Shown here: in pieces, positions 21,579-31,364 of the stretch | Layout: each line of letters opens with the position of its first letter | Position numbering within the stretch: the stretch's first letter is position 1 | Assembly: GCF_000219625.1 (NCBI RefSeq) | Contig: NC_018214.1 | Location: 1,178,001 to 1,242,000, forward strand | Reading direction: 5' to 3' | Length of the DNA: 64,000 nucleotides | Source of the DNA: Zymoseptoria tritici IPO323 | Taxonomy: Eukaryota; Ascomycota; Dothideomycetes; Mycosphaerellales; Mycosphaerellaceae | Notes under the pieces: generated by a model | What the model was told of the DNA's origin: nothing | Databases searched by the model: none | Seen by the model: the letters and a program-made list of their open reading frames with translations, nothing else | Made by a program: the position numbers and the translations under genes

Positions 21579-22287
21579 TCAATTGATGAAGTTCACACAG
21601 AAGAAGTGTAGAATCAAGCTCCCGAAAATGAAATCCGCGAATGCCCTGTTCACAGGTATCAGTATTCCGAGTGCTCTTGGATAGTTGTCCTAAATTCCGC
21701 CCCGCTGCTAGTGTGCGTACCGTTCATGTGATATTCCCTCAAACTCCGCTTTGTTCTCCGGGTTCGTTTGGATGCGTAGACTGGCTGTGAGCACGAATTG
21801 TCCGACTGTTGCGGAGAAGCCGGAGAGGAAGGCATTGAATGGCTAGAGTAGGCCACATCGTCAGTGAAGCGTCTTCAAGAGAGATCTCACAGTGTCCAAT
21901 GCTCCTTGTGATGCAGCTCGGGTATCTCCTCCACATCAAGATCCACAGGAAGGATGTGCTTCAACGTACATAATTTCCCGCAATAACACAATACACAAAC
22001 TGCAACACTCCCACCACGACTAGAAATCCCATAAACGTGTCCAGCAACTTCACCCGCTGCGGCGTCTTGGTCGTGTAATTGTTCCAGACGCCCGCCACGA
22101 TGTCCGGAAAGGAGTTGGAGCCTTTGGCATTGCTGCTGCGTGAGGGTGTAGGTGTGGATGCTTTGATCGATTGTGCGGTGGACGAGGCGGACTGTTTGAG
22201 GGATTGCGCGGCGGAGGAGGCCGTTTGGGAGACTTTTTGAGGGGTCGTCTGCGGTGGAGCAGCGGCGGCGTTCTTTTTGGATACCAT
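21579..22287 (-). CDS. OST2: Oligosaccharyltransferase subunit OST2 (DAD1 family)
   Basis: Three exons on the minus strand: 22287-21970, 21842-21721, 21645-21579; introns of 127 and 75 nt, both starting GTACG. The product is 168 aa. The first ~55 residues ([20 protein letters not shown] onward) are Ser/Thr/Ala-rich and disordered. The rest is the DAD1 domain: [20 protein letters not shown], a first membrane helix, then [18 protein letters not shown] and the terminal [13 protein letters not shown], which is nearly invariant in DAD1/OST2. The protein is a small membrane subunit of the ER complex that transfers the Glc3Man9GlcNAc2 glycan to asparagines. ALG12, which builds that glycan, is at 33.4-35.2 kb. 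The longer frame upstream of 22287 is probably leader. Confidence 0.92.
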
Positions 22288-22673
22288 GGTGAAGGCTGTG
22301 AGGGAGGTTGTGAAGGAGCGTTCGTTCGTTCGTTGGTGAGAGACGGTGGTGTTGGAGAGGTCGTTTGATGGTTCGTGAGCTTCAACATTCAAAAGCCGGC
22401 CAAGTACAAGCTGTCCCCTTCGATGAAGTTCACGCGGCAGTCAATGCGCTGACGGGCGGAAGGGCCGCCAACGGGAGCGGCAGTCGCTCTTTCCCCACAG
22501 GAACCTGGAAAGATGACATCGCCGAGGCTTCTGGCACGCAATGGTAAGGTAAGCAGATATCGCTCGAGCCAGTTGTTGTTACTCTCGTCGAGCTTCTTGC
22601 ATTCTTCGACAAACACACAAGAAGAAAACACATGTCCACCAAGCAACCTACATCAGTCCAACCAACATCCAAC
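22288..22673. promoter_or_regulatory. Divergent promoter region of OST2 and the TMEM14 gene
   Basis: About 390 bases separate two divergent genes and should contain both promoters. A short GTTCGTTCGTTC run lies near 22321. An ATG at 22632 is in frame with the TMEM14 start at 22674. Confidence 0.4.
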
Positions 22674-23114
22674 ATGGTAAGCACTCGACTCCCACACAAG
22701 CTCCATGTAGCTCTCAATTGCTAACATCTCCCAGTCTCTCAGGTATTCCTCCCTCCCTTCCACCAGCTCCCTCAACAACCGCCTCCTAACTCCTCCCTCC
22801 TCAGCACAATCGCCTTCGTCCTCGGCGCCCTCACAGCCGGCGGCGGCATCACCGGCTACGTCCGCACGGGCTCCATTCCCTCCGTCACCGCAGGCTGCAC
22901 CGTGGGCGCGTTCTACCTGCTGGGGGGATACCGCATCTCCAACCGCCAGTCATACGGCGTGGAATTGGCACTGTTGGCGAGCGTGATCCTGGCCGGCAGC
23001 AGTTTCCCGAGAGCCATGAAGAGTGGCTTCAAGCCGTTGCCGACGGGATTGAGTGTTTTGGCTGCGGTGGGATTGGTGCAATTTGGGATGGCGTTTGTGA
23101 ATAAGAACAAGTAA
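22674..23114 (+). CDS. TMEM14 family membrane protein
   Basis: Exons 22674-22676 (ATG only), 22735-22742 (8 nt) and 22805-23114; introns of 58 and 62 nt. The product is 106 aa starting MSLSTIAFVLGALTAGGGIT. An in-frame ATG at 22632 in the same first exon would add 14 residues. Four hydrophobic segments rich in Gly and Ala are visible (IAFVLGALTAGGGITGYV; AGCTVGAFYLLGGYRIS; ELALLASVILAGSS; GLSVLAAVGLVQFGMAFV), with the GYRISN pattern typical of TMEM14. Animal members sit in mitochondrial and other membranes and one is needed for heme synthesis. In fungi the role is not settled. The short start gives the usual family length and N-terminus. Confidence 0.82.
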
Positions 23115-23577
23115 AAGATGGTTGTATGATGGGGATGAAGGGGCGGAGGATGGGAAAGGTCAGGACATGTAGTGTGAAACAGACACTGGTCAAAGGTGGA
23201 ATACGCCTTGCCGGAAAGTTACTTGCGAGCTTTCATCAATCATGTCACAACGAGTAGAGCGATGAGACGGGACCAGTGAGTTGTCCTCCACACCAATGAC
23301 TGTATCATTCTTTCCTTCCACCAGCTCTGCCTCGAGCGACTCTTCTATAAACGACTGTATCATTCCCTTCATCCCTGCTATGCATCATGACTGTATCCCT
23401 TTCCAGCGCAAAGTGGTATCTTCAAATGCAAAAACTCCTCGCTTAATGACCGCCAAAACCAACCCATATGCACCGTCCCGCAATGCCTTCCAATGTCGTT
23501 CCTGTTCTCTTAAAAATGCCTGGCTCTCCCCCAACGAGCCCTCACCATTTGGACAAGTCCCTCTCGACAAGTCCTGT
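23115..23577. other. Convergent 3' regions of the TMEM14 gene and MEX67
   Basis: About 460 bases lie between the stops of two convergent genes. No gene seen. CGACTGTATCATTC-like strings recur near 23297 and 23350, a minor imperfect repeat. Confidence 0.35.
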
Positions 23578-25506
23578 TCATGCGACAGGCACGGCATTGA
23601 ACGCCTCTGCCGTCAGAGTTCCTTTCACATTCTCGAACGCGGCCAATGCCGTGTCGAAGTCCCATCCCGTCTGCTCAAGGCAGGTCTTCGACATTGGCAG
23701 CGTCATGTTCGTACGCTTGGTCAATTCGAAAACCATTGCCTCGGCCACCTCCAAGGTAAGGTTGGATGGGAGGATCGGTGGCTCCAGAGTCTCATTGTTC
23801 TGGGCCGCTTCGGGTTGCGCCTGAGGTGGCGATGCGGCAGGCGCTTTGAACGCTTGTGTGCCGCCGTATGCGCGGATTGTGATGTGGTGGCTGACCACGC
23901 GAACTCCAGTGGGTCCACCAGGCCCAAGGACGATGGAATGGTCGCAGCTGCGCTTCTTAGTCGGCTGGCCAGTCGTGTCGTCGAGCTCGTCGTATTCGCC
24001 CGACAAGGTAATACGGAAGCCGTCGACGCCGCCGGGTGTTAACGTGGTGGTGTCTGGGATCCCAGTCTGCGCGTGTCCCTCGATGATCCACTTGCTGGCT
24101 TCTGTGCCAAGATCTGCGTGCTTGGTCTTTGGAAGAGAGTCGAACAGATCGCCGACATCTTTGGGTCCATGAAACTCCCGGTTCACACGTGCTGGCAGCT
24201 GCGAAATCTTCTTAAGATTCCGGCTGTTCTTGATGTAGTAGTCCCATTCTTGCTTCTCCAATGAGACCGTCGCTGATGGATCTCGTGGCGCCGCTGTGTT
24301 AAGGGCGTATGAGAAGTCCGAGAGGTGGTCGTAGTACATGTTGGCAAGAGCCCGGCGGTCGGTGTCGAAGCCGAGAAACCAGTTTCGAATGAATTGCTCT
24401 CCGATGCCATCTACGTCAAAGAAGAGTGGCGACTTGATTGGGAAGGGAAGATAACTCGCTGCTGCAAGCTCTTCCTCGGTGCGGACTTGGACGTTGTTGA
24501 TCATCCGAAGTTCGGGATACCACTTGAGAAATGATGTGGCATATTCCGGCTCGTTCTGTTCGAGCGGATTGTTGTTGATGACAATGTGCTGCAAATGAAG
24601 ATACCGTTTGCGCCATCGGTCAAGAGAGGCGAGGTTCTCGAATTTGTTGTGCGAGAGGTCGAGGTTGTGTAGCTTCGGTAGTGTTTCCGACAAGCTGGAG
24701 ATCGATTTCAGGTCGGCAAGCTCGTTATTTGCGAGAGAGACGCTCTCGATCGCGGCGTTGAGCTCGGCTTGGGTGTCGAAGACCATGCTGAGGACCTTCA
24801 TCATGGCCGGGAAGAATTTGCTGGCCGTCGATTTGTTGTCGAAGATTTGCTGTGACTTCAATTCTTCGTCTTGGCCCAACGCGGAAAGATCCAGGAATTT
24901 GATATCCGGGTTGTAGCGGCGCTCGAGGACGCCTCGGAGCATCGCTTTTGTCTTTTCCGCTTGGGAGGAAACTGCGGGACCATCGTCGTTTCCTCCTGTT
25001 CGCTTGATGCTGATGGTTGCTCCTGCCCATCCATATCCGTTCATGCGCTTGAGCGCGGTAGCGTCTTGCTCGGGGACGGTGACGAACAGGTCGTCTTCCA
25101 CGACACGTGACTTGTTGATGCGCACTTCTCTGCGTCCCGAGCCTAGTCTTAAACTGGCTTTCTTTTCCAGCCATTTGATCAGAGCGCTGACGCCTCTGTC
25201 ATTTCCATCGGAAGCCTTGCTTTTTGTCCAGCCGGTGATCTGGAGCTCGACCGGGCCTGTGCGCAAGGTTTTGCTTCCTTCCTTCATGTTGACATCTCCG
25301 GCTGCGGCTTGGCGCAAGATGTTGCGCTGCGCATTCTTGCCGAAGACTCCGTTCTTGGGAGTGCGAGATGGTGTGTCCTTCGAGGCTTTCGCTTTTCCGA
25401 TTCTACCTCGGCTTTTGGTTGCGGCGTCCATTGTGACGTCGCCGTCGCGGTCTGCGCGAGCGTGGCGCTTGGCACCACCACCGCCGCGACGGGTAGCGCC
25501 AGGCAT
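23578..25506 (-). CDS. MEX67: mRNA export receptor MEX67
   Basis: A single-exon gene of 642 aa. In order: a basic Arg/Gly/Lys N-terminus, an RRM-like domain (about 90-190, including VELQITGWTKSK), leucine-rich repeats (about 225-340, including LPKLHNLDLSHNKFENLASL), an NTF2-like domain (about 370-550, including PLFFDVDGIGEQFIRNWFLG and VVSHHITIRAYGG), and a C-terminal UBA-like TAP-C domain (LTLEVAEAMVFELTKRTNMT and GWDFDTALAAFENVKGTL). This is the complete order of the MEX67/NXF1 family. With MTR2 it carries messenger ribonucleoproteins through the nuclear pore by binding FG nucleoporins (family knowledge). The start at 25506 (MPGATRRGGGGAKRHARADR) is the first ATG of the frame. Confidence 0.95.
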   Translation of the reverse strand: MPGATRRGGGGAKRHARADRDGDVTMDAATKSRGRIGKAKASKDTPSRTPKNGVFGKNAQRNILRQAAAGDVNMKEGSKTLRTGPVELQITGWTKSKASDGNDRGVSALIKWLEKKASLRLGSGRREVRINKSRVVEDDLFVTVPEQDATALKRMNGYGWAGATISIKRTGGNDDGPAVSSQAEKTKAMLRGVLERRYNPDIKFLDLSALGQDEELKSQQIFDNKSTASKFFPAMMKVLSMVFDTQAELNAAIESVSLANNELADLKSISSLSETLPKLHNLDLSHNKFENLASLDRWRKRYLHLQHIVINNNPLEQNEPEYATSFLKWYPELRMINNVQVRTEEELAAASYLPFPIKSPLFFDVDGIGEQFIRNWFLGFDTDRRALANMYYDHLSDFSYALNTAAPRDPSATVSLEKQEWDYYIKNSRNLKKISQLPARVNREFHGPKDVGDLFDSLPKTKHADLGTEASKWIIEGHAQTGIPDTTTLTPGGVDGFRITLSGEYDELDDTTGQPTKKRSCDHSIVLGPGGPTGVRVVSHHITIRAYGGTQAFKAPAASPPQAQPEAAQNNETLEPPILPSNLTLEVAEAMVFELTKRTNMTLPMSKTCLEQTGWDFDTALAAFENVKGTLTAEAFNAVPVA

Positions 25507-26440
25507 TTTTGCGTGGGCTTGTGGGTGGTGATGTAGTGTCTTGTGGGGTGATAGTCGCAGGTGTGCTTGTTTGCAGGTGTGCGTGGTCGCAGGCTAGGTG
25601 CCGACGAAGGTGATTCTCAGGTTTTGCTGAGAGTGTCTTGAGCTTTCGTGAGCTTGATGTGTGTCGCAGGTGTGCTTTGGTGCAGGTTTGCGTAGTTGCT
25701 GCCTTTTTGGCGGCGTTGTCTTCAGGGTTTCCTGAGGGTGTGTATCTTCAGCTTTCGTGAGCTGGATCTGTGTCGCACGGCTTTGTCGCAGGTGCGCGCG
25801 GCCTTTTTGGCGGCGGAGGTTGGATGAGGCTTTCTTGAGCTTCTTGGGGTTCTCTTGAGGTTCTTGAGGTTGGTTTTGAGGATTGAGAGGTGGTTTTGTG
25901 AGGTTTGTGAGGTTTGGAGTTGACCGATCGATATCTGTGATGGATGTTCGGTGAAGGAAGAAGAAACGTTTGTCGAGGAAGAATGCGCAGGTTTTGATCC
26001 AGAGGTGGACGCGTTCCGTGGGTTCAAAAGGTGAAAGTGACGAACAATAAGAAGTCAAAAGATGTACGGGAGCAGGGCCGGTAGCGCAAACCTTAAATCC
26101 GACCTGCCTGAGGGCTGCCTGAAGGCGTTCTCTATCATTGCGAATAATTCTCTTTCACGTGGAGTGATTCTTGGATGCTGTGCTGGTTATACAATCATAT
26201 TGCTGATTATACAAAGAAAGAGGCATGTGCTTCTGAGGTGGGAAGGAGCGACCTTGACTGGAAAGTGTCAATGGTTCTAGAACGAGCAACGAGGTAAGGC
26301 AAGCTCAACCCCCCTCGCCCCCACTGCTGAGACCAGGGGACATGTTTGTACAGCGCAATCATTAATTCAAGCATAGACATCGCGTCTCTTCTTCTATGAT
26401 ACATGAAGGTCGCTCAAGACACGCATAGCAAACTCAAGAC
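25507..26440. repeat. MEX67 upstream region with repeated CAGGTG-type motifs and low-complexity tracts
   Basis: This stretch is the leader and promoter region of MEX67 (minus strand). A motif close to TCGCAGGTGTGC recurs at about 25555, 25571, 25665, 25681 and 25786. Two imperfect direct repeats of about 100-110 bases include an AGCTTTCGTGAGCT string (25641 and 25750) and GCCTTTTTGGCGGCG (25701 and 25801). A T/G-rich tract built on TTGAGG and GTGAGG follows at about 25835-25920. A 154-codon minus-strand frame here reflects the repeats and is not accepted as a gene. The end towards 26440 holds the 3' side of the permease gene. Confidence 0.5.
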
Positions 26441-28260
26441 TCATCCCATCCACGCCCAGAACTTTTGCCATGGACCCTTTGGCTCCACGTAGTCGAAATG
26501 CATTTCGTCAATCTCCTTGCGGCCACTGTCCAGGTCCGCCTCGATTGGCTTGATGAACTTCGACCGAGTCACAAGTTTGTGCCCGGTATAGAGCACGATA
26601 AATAACAACACGCTGATGTACGCCACGAAGAAGTCCGATGTGTTCCATGGGATAAAGGCCGTGAAACCATTGGTGAGGATGATCAGCACATTGAAAAACA
26701 CCCCATACCAGCTGAACCATGGCTGCCAGAAGGCCTTGTATGGGAGAGTGTCGCGAGACTGGCCACGGGCGGCCAATGCTTTCATGAATGCGATGTGTGC
26801 CTAGGGTGGAAGGGTTAGCGATTACTCGGGTGCAAAGATATGGGGCAGTGTAAGACCCGCAGGCATCGTCCGAGAGACGTTCTCGGACTGCTGCAGGCCG
26901 TCTACCCTTTCGATTGCTTACGATGTTGATGCAAGTCCAGCTGATGAAACCCGCGATTGCGGTGATGTTGAGCAACCAGCCGAAGACTGTTGCGGCATTG
27001 TTGCTCTCGTTCAAGAAGCCGAGAAGGCCGAAGGCGGCCGTGAAGGTCACGCCGATCCATGGTACTCCACTCTTAGTCGTGCGAAGGAACCACTTTGGCG
27101 CAGAGCCTGACTCCGCGAGACCCACGAGGATACGAGATCCGCAATAGACGTTCGAGTTGGCGGCGGAGAGTACAACGCAAAGCAGAACGGCGTTGATGAT
27201 CCCAGGCAAGACCTTGACACCCGCCAGCTTGGCAGCGATGACCAATGGTGACGCGGATGCATCAGTGCTGTCGTTCAGAAGTTGTTCGTTGTCGTATGGA
27301 ATGAGCAGTCCGAGGAAGAAGACCGTGAACACGAAGAAGAATAAGATCCTGTAGAACGTCTTCTTGATAGCAGCCGGGACTGTTTTGCGAGGGTTCTCGG
27401 TTTCACCAGCGGCGATGGCGACAAGCTCAGTTCCCTGGTAGGAGAACCCTGCCTGAATAAGGACTGCCCAGAATCCGACGAATTTGGCGAGGGCCGCGTT
27501 GTCTTCAACCAAGTATGGAGCGAAAGCACCAGGGTTGCGCCATGTCTCAAAACCAAGGTATCCGTTCTGTCCTGCTCCAGCGTCGATGCAGATGGCGAAG
27601 ATCAAGAAGCCCAGCACTGTGACGACCTTGATGAGTGCGAACCAGAACTCGACTTCCCCGTAAAAGGAGACCGGGAGATAGTTCAGAGCGGTGATGACCA
27701 CGAAGAAGACGCCGATGAAGATGCCGATGTTGAGATCCGGAGCCCAGTACTGGATGATCAGACCACTGGCAGTGAGTTCGAGGGCAAAGGTGATGGCCCA
27801 GGAGAACCAGTACATCCAACCCATAGCGAAGCCCAAGCTAGGGTCGACAAAGCGTGCGGCATAGACAGTGAAGGCGCCCGAGATTGGAATGTATGTAGCC
27901 ATCTCACCGAGAGCAACCATGACGGAGTAGACCAGAGTGCCGACGAATATGTAGGCGATGAGGGCACCCGCAGGGCCTGCTTTCGCCAGAGCGCCGCCAG
28001 ATCCGATGAAGAGACCTGAAGCAATGAAGTCAGAGATTGAGATCGAAACGACGACGATCGATGAATCGCATACCAGTTCCGATCGTTCCTCCAATGGCAA
28101 TCATCTGCAAGTGACGAGATTGCAGTCGTCGCTGCAGCTGCACCGTCTGTCCGACCTTGACATCTTGCTTCTCGGTATCACTGTCGTGGATCGATGAGTC
28201 TGCTTCGCCAACCTTGAATGGCTTCTCCGTCTGTGGTGCGGATTTGATAGAGTCGTCCAT
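26441..28260 (-). CDS. Amino acid permease (APC superfamily, YAT family)
   Basis: Three exons on the minus strand: 28260-28074, 28015-26922, 26800-26441; introns of 58 and 121 nt. The product is 546 aa from MDDSIKSAPQTEKPFKVGEA. After a ~55-residue cytosolic N-terminus comes the first-helix motif LQMIAIGGTIGTGLFIGSGG, then about twelve hydrophobic segments, including GALIAYIFVGTLVYSVMVAL and FSYQGTELVAIAAGETENPR, the latter a hallmark of fungal amino acid permeases. The C-terminus is cytosolic and acidic. It should import amino acids by proton symport at the plasma membrane. Substrate cannot be read, though resemblance to general and basic amino acid permeases is noted. Exon junctions were fixed by frame and by GTATGC and GTAAGC donors. 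Confidence 0.9.
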
Positions 28261-28755
28261 GTTGTTGTTTTGAGACGACCGACAAACGCTGCAAGACTTT
28301 CCGGCGATGTTTGTTGTGACGAGGGAAACACTTTCGGATCCCAAGTCGTTTGTTGTGACTAAACAATCACTTCCGGATCCCAAGTCGTTCGTGGCTGATG
28401 GACCAGGGTCTTCGTATGAGTCAAAGTCACCTATCCTCACTACTATAGGGACGCGGGCCAGGTGGAATACGGGGTAGTCAGGAAGTCAAGAGAGAAAGAA
28501 GGAAGAGGTCGTGAAAAACTGCACTTAGAGGAAAGAGCACGCTGCCTACCTGCCGTTAACGGATATTTGTACGTAACCCAGCGATCGCCGGGACTGTAGT
28601 GCGGACGTCGGGTCTGGAGTACGGGCGAAAAGAAGAAATTTCAGTGGAGGACGAGGTGAAGGATGGGTGGGACCACTCTCGTGCACTTTTCCGTGACGAT
28701 GAGGTCGCAACAGGCGGAAAGGAGCGCCACTGCCGGCGAAGAAAGGACCGGGTTG
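28261..28755. other. Permease upstream region with a 39-bp tandem duplication
   Basis: This is the promoter and leader side of the permease gene. Two 39-bp units (28310-28348 and 28349-28387) are tandem, starting TTTGTTGTGAC and ending GGATCCCAAGTCG, differing mainly in the middle. The segment after 28500 is the 5' flank of the retroelement insertion. No gene was recognised. Confidence 0.5.
28742..28755. repeat. Target-site duplication, left copy
   Basis: The 14-base string AAAGGACCGGGTTG occurs here and again at 29593-29606, directly flanking the retroelement. The right copy follows the AAAC tail. The first three As of the right copy overlap the tail, so the certain duplication is 11-14 bases. 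Confidence 0.75.
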
Positions 28756-29595
28756 GTCGGCGACGAGGAACACCTGTACGTGGTGCCGGCTACGAACCTG
28801 CGACGACACCGTCGTTGCAGAGCCAAGTTTCCTCCGGAGGATTGGAGAGGCCGTTGATCCCTCTTCCCTTACAACAACAACAACAACACGACCTGGAGGT
28901 ACGCCTCCCATCGAAATACAAGCTACAACAGAACAACGGCACGATTCGAACGAACAGCCCTCTACGTTACGAACAAGAAGAAGCAGTCCACTCTGCCCTA
29001 TACGCGCACCTCCTCGAAATCCGAATCGAAATCGCATGTCCCTTCTCTAGAGACTTCGTCACCCTCAAAGGAAGCATACATGCACTTCAAAGAGCTGGAA
29101 CTCGGTGGAATCCACAACTCTGCGATTAACCTGCGTAGCTGTATGCGTTTGGAAGCGGCATACAGTTCCACAAAGGCATATTGAGGACAAGAGAAGACAG
29201 CGAGTTAGACAGCTGCTTGCACTGCTTTTGCACTGCATTTCGAATTTGCAGCGTGCGTGCGAAGCGGAAGGATCCGCTAAAAATTCTGCAAAAAGCTTGG
29301 CGCGAAAATTCTGCAGCCCCGGCTGCAGACTTCTGCAGCGCCGGCTGCAGACTTCTGCAGCCCCGGCTGCAGACAACGACACTCGTTTGATTTCCTTTGT
29401 CTTGCGCTGTTTTGAAGTCCTTCGGCAGATTCTGCTTGCAGGTCCTGCCTTAGGCACGGGGTTTCCCCTAAGGTCAAAGAATACTAAAAGAATTTGATTG
29501 TAAATAGATCTACTGCCTTGCTTGCAAGGCCGTCCTACATAGTCTTGGACTCCGAAAGGACGTAAATGGAACAAACAAACAAACAAACAAACAAA
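28756..29595 (+). mobile_element. Non-LTR retroelement insertion (5'-truncated LINE or SINE-like)
   Basis: The ~840-base segment ends in a tail of about six AAAC units (29570-29595) and is flanked by an identical 14-base direct repeat, the footprint of target-primed reverse transcription. Just before the tail is a perfect 7-bp hairpin (29515-29521 with 29524-29530, GCCTTGC/GCAAGGC), of the kind often recognised by a LINE reverse transcriptase. A triplicated 22-bp palindromic unit lies at 29309-29374, and a short CAA run at about 28875-28890. No reverse transcriptase motif remains, so this is either a 5'-truncated LINE 3' end or a non-autonomous element mobilised by one. The 3' end style resembles fungal Tad-type LINEs; this is from memory. 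Confidence 0.72.
29309..29374. repeat. 22-bp tandem repeat, three copies, internally palindromic
   Basis: Units at 29309-29330, 29331-29352 and 29353-29374 read TTCTGCAGCCCCGGCTGCAG plus AC, with one difference in the second unit. Each contains CTGCAGCC and its exact reverse complement GGCTGCAG around a two-base centre, so every unit can fold into a hairpin. The repeat is inside the retroelement. Confidence 0.85.
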
Positions 29596-29606
29596 GGACC
29601 GGGTTG
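29593..29606. repeat. Target-site duplication, right copy
   Basis: This is identical to 28742-28755 and directly follows the AAAC tail. Sequence beyond it (CTCGACTAGGGCTG) differs from that following the left copy, as expected for an insertion. Confidence 0.75.
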
Positions 29607-31235
29607 CTCGACTAGGGCTGTCCTGCCGAAAAACTCGGTGCTCAAGCTCATTAGCCGCGCCCTTGGACGCTTAGATTCGCCGTCTACAACCGCAGTGTCG
29701 TCTTATAATGTTCAATCCGTTGCCATCGGCCTTATCATTCGAGATAAGCAACGTCGGGCCAAGCGTGGGAATTCAGGGCCTGCGTGCCGTATCCGATGGT
29801 CCACCGAGATCGCACGCGCTGGTGCATCCCCACGCAGCGCGCGCGCAGCACTGAACCAGTGGAGTCTCCGATGGATGGTAGCACAGCAGAAAGACCATGC
29901 GGCAGTGATCAAGGATACCCACATATCCAACAGCGATTGTCTTTGTCCGGCTCCGCATGGTGGAGAGTGCTGCGGTTTGATGCATGCGTGTTTGCGAGCA
30001 GTGTCTCACTATATCACACCGCCCTCGATGGAGTCTGAGCCCGCGGGTGTGTCTATCGCGACCCTGAGTTGATCACAATATGGACAAACCGTGGGAGATG
30101 CGCGTTGATGTGAGACTTGGCGGTAGGTGAGGTGGATTGGTGAGGGGAGGGGGATTGCTGACGGAGAATCCTGAGATGACATCGTGTTGTCACACGTGTT
30201 GCCGATCTCATCGCGTGCCTTGCTGCCTTTCGTGCACAAACAAATGTGGTGATCAAGGCACCCGCTTGGTGGCTCTCTAATGACATGGACCAGAAAGCTC
30301 ACGACGGGAGAAATACGACGGCCACGATCACTCAGAGGACGCCCAGGGTACCCTTGTCCTTGCAAACATTGATGAATATTTACGCCCGTACCTCGACTTC
30401 CCGACAATATACTACACCGACGGCAGGCCAAGCATCGGCATCGAATCCAATGGCTATCCGATCGCGTTCGTGTGACTGGCCTGTTTCAGCATCTGCTGTC
30501 CGACAGCGTGAGCATTGTGGGTGAGGAATGATGGTGACCCTCAAGCAGCACATGCGCCGTAACCACCTGCGCTGTGATATGCATCCGTGTGAGAGTGGAA
30601 AGTCAGTGTCCGATGTTGGTGAAGATCGAGTAAAGATGTCATGGCTGCTCGAAAGCAATCTCGACCGCGTGGTACTCTGGTGGTGACACTGCTTATAGGA
30701 AGTAGTAGATGCAGATCCACATGAATAAGGTAGATCTAATGTGCTTCTATAAGTTCTGCAATCAAAGCTTCTCCGCAGAGCTGCCTTCGATGGAGGGACA
30801 CTCTCACTGTCTCACAGCGAACAGCGATTGAGAATGTCTTCAAGACTGGAAATCCAACACAGTCAACACAGTCAGGATGTTTCCAGTCATCGAGGTCAAG
30901 ATTGTGGCGTCCTCTGCACGGCATTGCTACACTTTAGTGTTCCCGGCGCCCCACCCAAGTGAACGTGGCGGAACAAAGAAGGGTCCAGCTCGGTCTAGCC
31001 GGTAGATTTCCAATCTTCAAGATTAAAAATCAGCCGTCTGTAGAAACCTGCTAGCATTCGCTTGTCACGATCAAACAACTGAAGAACCAGACATTGAGCT
31101 GAGTCTTCATCACGAACATATCCGCAAGAAAAGCCTTCGAAACCACACGATAAATCACGGAAACTCGCACCTCGAGATCGCTCGACTCGAACATCCAAGG
31201 CAACATTACACTACTCTCCCCGGCCAACAGACAAA
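29607..31235. other. Intergenic region, no gene seen
   Basis: About 1.6 kb run from the retroelement to the TRR1 leader. Several 60-170 codon frames overlap on both strands without recognisable motifs. The final ~250 bases contain the TRR1 promoter and leader. Confidence 0.4.
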
Positions 31236-31364
31236 GTGTTCTCCAACGCCTTTCGCCGTGCCGGCACTCGCCCTCTCCGTTCGAGTATCTCTATCCCTCT
31301 CGCCGCCGCCGGAGCCTTCTATCACCCTACGAAACCCGCTCCATCGACCCTCTCAGCCCGCAAG

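Noticed and set aside
25594..26058. A 154-codon minus-strand frame upstream of MEX67
   Set aside because: It is built from simple repeats (Asn/Pro/Gln/Lys runs) in the leader region and has no recognisable domain.
28425..28450. A string resembling a phage promoter used in cloning vectors (CTCACTACTATAGGG)
   Set aside because: The match is partial, with an internal difference, and no other vector sequence is present. Contamination is not supported.
29065..29586. A 173-codon minus-strand frame inside the retroelement
   Set aside because: It is made from the AAAC tail and the 22-bp repeats read in reverse, with no retroelement protein motif.
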